In this document: piece by piece, positions 59,602-64,000 of the stretch
How positions within the stretch are numbered: position 1 is the stretch's first letter
Layout: each line of letters begins with the position of its first letter
DNA from: an uncultured Eubacterium sp.
GTDB taxonomy: Bacteria; Bacillota; Clostridia; Lachnospirales; Lachnospiraceae
Length of the DNA stretch: 64,000 bases
NCBI GenBank assembly: GCA_910589595.1
Contig: CAJUTM010000010.1
Coordinates: forward strand, 1 to 64,000
Direction of reading: 5' to 3'
Made by a program: the position numbers and the translations under genes
Notes under the pieces: model-generated
Databases searched by the model: none
The model's input: the letters and a program-made list of their open reading frames with translations, nothing else
What the model was told of the DNA's origin: nothing

Positions 59602-60864
59602 TTACAAATATAAGGTGATTTTTACTGAAAAAATTCCATTTTCAGCGTTTGTCTCCATTATCCCCTCATAGCGCTCCACTACCTCCTGCACATTCTTCAA
59701 ACCGAAACCGTGTTTGTCCGAATCGGCTTTACTTGTCCTGTACCAATCCCCATTCCGCACTAAATCATTGCTAAAAGTATTAGTAATCAGTAAATTCAAA
59801 CGACCCGAACGGTAAAAGATATTTGCCTTAATCCAGCTCTCCTCCTGTCCGGCCGTCGCCTCTATACTATTGTCCAGTAAATTCCCCAGTATCGTAGTAA
59901 CATCACAGGGGACGATAACGATATCGGAGGGGATTTTTATATCGACCTGCATATCAATCCCCTTTTTGTTTGCCTCCTGCAGTTTATAATTGAGAACACC
60001 GTCAAAAATCACGCTTCCTGTATATATGTATGTATCGTTCTCCAGCAAATGCTCCTCCAGATGATTGATATAAGAACTCATTGCCGGCCAGTCATTCTGT
60101 TCCCCGATGTAAGCAATGGATTGCAGATGATTGCGGAAATCATGCCGGTGCTTTTGCAGACGTTCCACCGACTCACTCATCAGATTGTACTGCCTCTCCT
60201 GATATTTATTTTGCAATTCCAAACTTTCCTTTTCCCTCTCGAGCAGGGAAGCCTTTATCTGCCTGTCGTACAGAAAAATAACCAGAATGTTCAGCAATAA
60301 AACGGCAACCGAACTTCCAAGGAGATTCGCCTTTGAAATATCATGCCGCAGACATATCTGAAAATAGATGTAAAACGACAGGACAGGCAGAACAACAGAG
60401 ATAATCCAATACGAAGTAGGTACGTCCTCCCTGCAGTGTAAATTACGGAAATTCCGTATAAGCAGTACAATCAGAAACTGCACTAACGGCAGGCATACCA
60501 TCCCGAAATAAGAATAGTATTCCCGCTCCGTAAACAATTCTGCGTCCACATAGCCGAAAATAGCGGAGACAATCGCCTCGGCGGCAAACATGGCGGCAAA
60601 ATTAAAGAAAAAGGCAAGCAAGCGGTTCTTCCATTCCGCTTCATACAAAAGCGTCAGGCAAAACAAACCGAGGAAGCAAATAATCATATTTAAGGCAGGT
60701 ATATTCACGATTAAATACTGGCAGGAAGACACAGCAAATACAATAAAATATGCTGCAAACATATATTGCACGGTAAATTTACTTCTTGCAAAAAAGCATT
60801 GATAAATCAAATATACCTCATACAACTGAACTCCACTCACCAATAACGTTAATGCTGCTTTCAT
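59602..60864 (-). CDS. GHKL sensor histidine kinase (AgrC-like)
   Basis: 420 aa. Six or so N-terminal membrane segments (residues 1-200) form the peptide-sensing part. Then comes a coiled coil, the phospho-acceptor region LQKHRHDFRNHLQSIAYIGEQ, the N box TTILGNLLDNSIEA, and the G box HGFGLKNVQEVVERY: a complete HPK10/GHKL kinase like AgrC. The ATG overlaps the stop of response regulator 2 by an ATGA. Its stop codon lies at the edge of the agrD LytTR box. It probably senses the cyclic peptide made by agrD at 59335. Confidence 0.92.
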   Translation of the reverse strand: MKAALTLLVSGVQLYEVYLIYQCFFARSKFTVQYMFAAYFIVFAVSSCQYLIVNIPALNMIICFLGLFCLTLLYEAEWKNRLLAFFFNFAAMFAAEAIVSAIFGYVDAELFTEREYYSYFGMVCLPLVQFLIVLLIRNFRNLHCREDVPTSYWIISVVLPVLSFYIYFQICLRHDISKANLLGSSVAVLLLNILVIFLYDRQIKASLLEREKESLELQNKYQERQYNLMSESVERLQKHRHDFRNHLQSIAYIGEQNDWPAMSSYINHLEEHLLENDTYIYTGSVIFDGVLNYKLQEANKKGIDMQVDIKIPSDIVIVPCDVTTILGNLLDNSIEATAGQEESWIKANIFYRSGRLNLLITNTFSNDLVRNGDWYRTSKADSDKHGFGLKNVQEVVERYEGIMETNAENGIFSVKITLYL

Positions 60865-61586
60865 AACATCTCCTCCGTAAAATCCAACCGGCTCAACTGC
60901 TGCTTTAAGTTCGCGGAATAATAACTGCCAACCTCTATTTCTTTGCCTCCTCTCAACAGCAGATGACCTTTATGATAAGCAGTAACACAGTGCAAATTGA
61001 CAATATATGCCCGATGACAGCGACAGAAATGATATTTGCCATATTCTTTTTCCAATCGGTCTAACGTACCGCGAAACTGAATTTTCTCACCGTTAATTTT
61101 ATATACCTGTATCATCTTCGCCGCGGATTCGATATAGTTGATGTCCCGCAACAGGATTCCGTTTTGTACGTTATTCAACATATAAGTGAGCGCATGCTTA
61201 CTCTCTTTCAAAATGCGGCACGCCTTGTCCAAATCTGCTTCAATCTCCTGCCGTTTCAGTGGTTTCAGACGAAAATTAATCGGCTGTAAATCAAAAAGCT
61301 GCATACCGTACTCCTGTTTTCCGGATATAAAGTCAATTACAACCTGATGACACTCTACATACCTGCGCAGTTCTTCCGCCATATCCAGTCCGCTTTTCTT
61401 TGGTAGTTCGATGTCCTGAAAAACCATATCAAACCAGTGACCGGCGGACAAACTGTCCAGAAGCTCCTCCGCACTATAGAAAACCATCAGATGAATTTCA
61501 AGTCTTTCTCTTTTTGTATATTCTTCAATCCATCCCCGCAGCTGTCTGCATACCGCACGGTCGTCATCACAAATCGCAATCTGCAT
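60861..61586 (-). CDS. LytTR response regulator 2 (AgrA-like)
   Basis: 241 aa. Receiver domain with a full acidic pocket (IAICDDDRAVCRQLRGW) and Asp in MVFQDIELPKKSG. LytTR domain with LLRDINYIESAAKMIQVYK and CRCHRAYIVNLHCVTAYHKG. Clearly a paralogue of regulator 1, with the more standard active site. ATG at 61586 with GAGGAGG upstream. First gene of the regulator 2-kinase pair. Confidence 0.93.
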   Translation of the reverse strand: MQIAICDDDRAVCRQLRGWIEEYTKRERLEIHLMVFYSAEELLDSLSAGHWFDMVFQDIELPKKSGLDMAEELRRYVECHQVVIDFISGKQEYGMQLFDLQPINFRLKPLKRQEIEADLDKACRILKESKHALTYMLNNVQNGILLRDINYIESAAKMIQVYKINGEKIQFRGTLDRLEKEYGKYHFCRCHRAYIVNLHCVTAYHKGHLLLRGGKEIEVGSYYSANLKQQLSRLDFTEEML

Positions 61587-61675
61587 CTTTTCCTCCTCGT
61601 ACTTTGTGCACCGCAACGTAATTTCTTTTCCAATATTATACTCTCTTTTTTATGCACTTGCAATCTTGTTTCCTC

Positions 61676-62041
61676 TTACATCCCCCCATTTTCACGCACG
61701 TCGCGCAACTGCTTTTTCAACTCACGAACCGTTCCCATTATAATCTTTCTCTCGGCGTCATTGCAGTCGCTCAGCAGATGATTGTACTCCATGACACGCG
61801 CCATACGGTTCGTCGAATCTTTCAGGGAATCGCACAGTAAAACATCAATTGGCACTTCCAGCGCATTGGCAATCTGAACTAACACTTTGGCGCTGGCATT
61901 GACTGAGGCACTCTCGATATTTTTGATATGGGAAAGTGAAACATCTGCCATCTCGGCAAGTCGGTTTGCTGTCAAATCCTTTTGCTCTCGATAATATTTG
62001 ACGTTGACACCTAATGCTTTTACATTCATACCCTCTCTCAT
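61676..62041 (-). CDS. XRE-family helix-turn-helix regulator
   Basis: 121 aa. HTH_3 domain at residues about 8-65 (LGVNVKYYREQKDLTANRLAEMADVSLSHIKNIESASVN...). The C-terminal part is helical (ERKIIMGTVRELKKQLRDV), probably for dimerisation. Its ribosome site GGAGG lies in the 3' arm of a perfect 22-bp hairpin ending two bases before the ATG, so translation can be blocked when the hairpin forms. It precedes the agr-type genes and may control them, which is inference from position. Confidence 0.88.
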   Translation of the reverse strand: MREGMNVKALGVNVKYYREQKDLTANRLAEMADVSLSHIKNIESASVNASAKVLVQIANALEVPIDVLLCDSLKDSTNRMARVMEYNHLLSDCNDAERKIIMGTVRELKKQLRDVRENGGM

Positions 62042-62042
62042 A

Positions 62043-62095
62043 GTAAAAATCCTCCAATAGTAGTTTCTTCCATACTACTATTGGAGGATTTTTAC
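62043..62095 (-). promoter_or_regulatory. 22-bp perfect hairpin covering the ribosome site of the XRE gene
   Basis: 62043-62064 and 62074-62095 are exact complements (TCCTCCAATAGTAGT core), with a 9-base loop. On the minus strand the 3' arm contains TTGGAGGATTTTTAC, directly before the ATG at 62041. It has a TTTTT stretch and could also terminate the PilZ transcript. Confidence 0.85.
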
Positions 62096-62135
62096 CGAAA
62101 TATTCCATGCAAGGAAGTTTCCTGCAATAAGGACT

Positions 62136-62480
62136 TTATTTTTCCAGAGAAGCGGCATAGTCATTAATAACATAATCCATAATGGACGCCGTTCCCACGA
62201 TTTCACAACCATAAATATAGCAGTCTTCTTTTTCCTGTTGGCGGATAATGCGGACAACGCAATTGAGCGCATCCGACTTTCCCAAAACCAAACGCGCGTT
62301 AAAGTAGTATCCGATTGGCAGATTACTCTTTGATTTGAACCCAATGCCCAACTTAGAAATATCAATGACTTCAATCGGCGCATTAATGTTTTCCACCTTT
62401 ACGTGGTCCTGCTTAAAGAGCGTTGAAATCTCCAATTGTAATTTCACCGGCCAACGCTTCTCACGTCTCATCTCAATCAT
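62136..62480 (-). CDS. PilZ-domain protein
   Basis: 114 aa. The cyclic-di-GMP-binding motifs RxxxR (MRREKRWPVKLQ) and DxSxxG (VIDISKLGIGF) are present and correctly spaced, followed by the usual barrel strands. Single-domain PilZ proteins act as c-di-GMP receptors. ATG at 62480 after GGAGG in the GAATGGAGG motif. Lies between gatB and the XRE gene. Confidence 0.85.
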   Translation of the reverse strand: MIEMRREKRWPVKLQLEISTLFKQDHVKVENINAPIEVIDISKLGIGFKSKSNLPIGYYFNARLVLGKSDALNCVVRIIRQQEKEDCYIYGCEIVGTASIMDYVINDYAASLEK

Positions 62481-62522
62481 ACCGTTCCTCCATTCTGATG
62501 TGCCGTCTGTGCACACATCGTT

Positions 62523-63956
62523 CTATTCTAATCTTTCCTGCAAAATTTTGTTCACTAATTCCGGATTTGCTTTTCCTTTCATCACCCGCATTGTCTGACC
62601 GACAAGAAAACCGATTGCCTTTTTCTTTCCTGCCTGATAATCTGCCACCGACTGGGGATTTTCTCTGATTACTTTTTCAATCGTCTCCCGCAATACACTC
62701 TCGTCACTGACAGTCCCAAGTCCATTATCCTCTACAAACTTCTCCACGTCAATATTTTCTTCAAATATTTTTTCAAAAATTTCTTTTGCCACCGTGGAGT
62801 TAATCGTTCCTTTGTCCGTCAAATCAATCAACTTCGCCAGATTTTCCGGCGAAAGCGTGATATCGTCCGCGTCCATCTCCCGCTCTTTCAAAAGACGCAT
62901 CGTCTCTCCCATAAGCCAGTTCGATACTTTCTTCGGCGTCGCACCAAGCGATACCGTCTGCTCAAATATGTCTGCCATTTTTTTACTGGCGGTAATAATC
63001 GAAATGTCATAGGAGGGAATATCATATTCTTTTGCATATCTGTCCGCTTTTGCCTCCTGAAATTCCGGCTCCCTCTCTTTTATCTGCTGTATCCACTCAT
63101 CGCTGATAACGATTGGCGTCAAATCAGGATCGGGAAAATACCGGTAATCCTGCGCGTCCTCTTTGGAGCGCATCGGATAGGAATACTCTTTATTGTCATC
63201 CCAGCGCCGCGTCTCCTGAATCACGGTTCCGCCATCTTCAATACATTCTATCTGTCTGGCGCGCTCATTCTCAATCGCGCGTACAATCGCCTTAAACGAG
63301 TTTAAGTTCTTCATCTCGGTACGGGTTCCTAACGCTGCCGTTCCCACCTCGCGAACCGACAGATTGACGTCGGCGCGCATGGAACCCTCGTTTAATTTAC
63401 AATCGGACGCCCCCAGATACTGTATTGTCGTCCGCAGTTTTTCCAGATAGGCGATTACTTCGTCCGTGCTGCGCATATCCGGCTCGGATACAATTTCAAT
63501 CAAAGGCACGCCGGAACGGTTATAGTCTACAAGGGAACAGTCATTCCACTCGTCATGTACCAGTTTTCCCGCGTCCTCTTCCATATGAATCTCGTGAATG
63601 CCGATACGCTTTGCGCCAGCCGCCGTTTCAATTTCCACAAAACCTTCGTAACAGATTGGCAGATACAACTGCGAAATCTGATAATTCTGCGGATTGTCGG
63701 GATAAAAATAATTTTTCCGGTCAAACTTGCTATATTGATGAATCTTACAATTCAACGCCAGTCCGACCGCCATCGCGTATTCCACGACCTGTCGGTTGAG
63801 AATGGGAAGAGAGCCCGGCATTCCGGTGCAGACCGGACACGTATGGGTATTGGGAGCGCCCCCGAACTCCGTGGAGCAGCCGCAAAAAATCTTTGTCTTT
63901 GTCGCCAGTTCGACATGTACTTCCAGCCCTATAACTGTCTCATATTGTTTCGCCAT
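62523..63956 (-). CDS. gatB: Aspartyl/glutamyl-tRNA amidotransferase subunit B
   Basis: 477 aa. Amidates Glu-tRNA(Gln) and Asp-tRNA(Asn) with GatA and GatC. Starts YETVIGLEVHVELATKTKIFCGCS, with HTCPVCTGMPGSLP (zinc-linked), FDRKNYFYPDNPQNYQISQ, and RSGVPLIEIVSEPDMRS; the C-terminal YqeY-like tail ends in VGQTMRVMKGKANPELVNKILQERL. It follows the end of gatA, with a gap of two bases. Confidence 0.98.
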   Translation of the reverse strand: MAKQYETVIGLEVHVELATKTKIFCGCSTEFGGAPNTHTCPVCTGMPGSLPILNRQVVEYAMAVGLALNCKIHQYSKFDRKNYFYPDNPQNYQISQLYLPICYEGFVEIETAAGAKRIGIHEIHMEEDAGKLVHDEWNDCSLVDYNRSGVPLIEIVSEPDMRSTDEVIAYLEKLRTTIQYLGASDCKLNEGSMRADVNLSVREVGTAALGTRTEMKNLNSFKAIVRAIENERARQIECIEDGGTVIQETRRWDDNKEYSYPMRSKEDAQDYRYFPDPDLTPIVISDEWIQQIKEREPEFQEAKADRYAKEYDIPSYDISIITASKKMADIFEQTVSLGATPKKVSNWLMGETMRLLKEREMDADDITLSPENLAKLIDLTDKGTINSTVAKEIFEKIFEENIDVEKFVEDNGLGTVSDESVLRETIEKVIRENPQSVADYQAGKKKAIGFLVGQTMRVMKGKANPELVNKILQERLE

Positions 63957-63958
63957 AA

Positions 63959-64000
63959 CTATTCTCCCCCTCTCGTCTGCTCATACGTGTAAGCAGCCTG
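63959..64000 (-). CDS. gatA: C-terminal end of GatA (partial)
   Basis: Only the last 13 codons (QAAYTYEQTRGGE) and the TAG are in the window. The call rests on position directly before gatB in the usual gatCAB order and on the AYxYEQ ending, which is common for GatA in this group. Confidence 0.7.
   Translation of the reverse strand, partial: QAAYTYEQTRGGE

Overview
The window is a piece of chromosome from a low-GC Gram-positive bacterium, most likely a gut member of the Lachnospiraceae (Clostridia). The evidence is the 16S 5' end, an hrcA-grpE-dnaK-dnaJ operon with a CIRCE operator, a LytTR/agr-type quorum locus, teichoic-acid-type CDP-glycerol transferases, a bile salt hydrolase, and GH3/GH13/GH31 glycosidases. 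This placement is inferred from gene content and protein style, not from a database search. Most genes are on the minus strand, the same strand as the rRNA operon at the left edge.

Layout. 1-620: 5' end of a 16S gene, its leader and two tandem promoters. 0.75-5 kb: a run of zinc-ribbon membrane proteins (YARHG, SHOCT and DUF2085 domains). 4.97-5.32 kb: a candidate structured non-coding RNA with its own promoter and terminator, then two tRNA-Ser genes. 5.9-10.5 kb: tsaD, rnz, tsaB and tsaE (t6A modification and tRNA 3' processing) with small unknown genes. 10.6-24.1 kb: a large polytopic membrane protein, a lipoprotein, Tex, a Cache/HD-GYP protein, a beta-glucosidase and an alpha-xylosidase-like GH31 in convergent orientation, a long palindromic repeat, and an HExxH protein. 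24.2-34.1 kb: luxS, three TagF-type transferases (two fused to GT2 domains), leuS and an L,D-transpeptidase. 34.5-36.1 kb: a broken beta-helix surface protein gene. 36.2-43.1 kb: DedA, MntP-like, a P-type cation ATPase, a GH13 amylase and enolase. 43.3-48.4 kb: heat-shock operon. 48.4-51.3 kb: agrB with a small upstream gene, and a GGDEF protein. 51.5-56.3 kb: a toroid-like protein, an AraC regulator, a GntR/ABC module and a GNAT toxin-antitoxin-like pair. 56.6-56.9 kb: a type I toxin/antisense RNA locus. 57.1-61.6 kb: bile salt hydrolase, then the rest of the agr system. 61.7-64 kb: XRE regulator, PilZ protein, gatB and the tail of gatA.

The most interesting content is a split quorum-sensing system. 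AgrB (48.4 kb) is 10 kb from the AgrD-type cyclic peptide precursor (a 47-aa gene at 59.3 kb), its GHKL sensor kinase and two LytTR regulators. Three places carry LytTR-type half-sites in 21-bp register with a -10 box 36-37 bases past the proximal half-site: upstream of the agrB operon, upstream of agrD, and just beyond the first regulator gene. The third site fires into a 300-bp stretch with no convincing gene. That stretch consists of about 13 degenerate tandem repeats of about 22 bp, closed by a rho-independent terminator. It looks like an agr-controlled repetitive regulatory RNA, a possible functional analogue (not homologue) of staphylococcal RNAIII.

A second compact system at 56.6-56.9 kb has the layout of the pAD1 par locus. 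A 32-aa membrane toxin and a convergent antisense RNA share a bidirectional terminator, and direct repeats let the antisense RNA pair with the toxin start region. No database search was run; family names rest on recognised motifs, and the RNA calls rest on promoter, terminator and base-pairing patterns read by eye.
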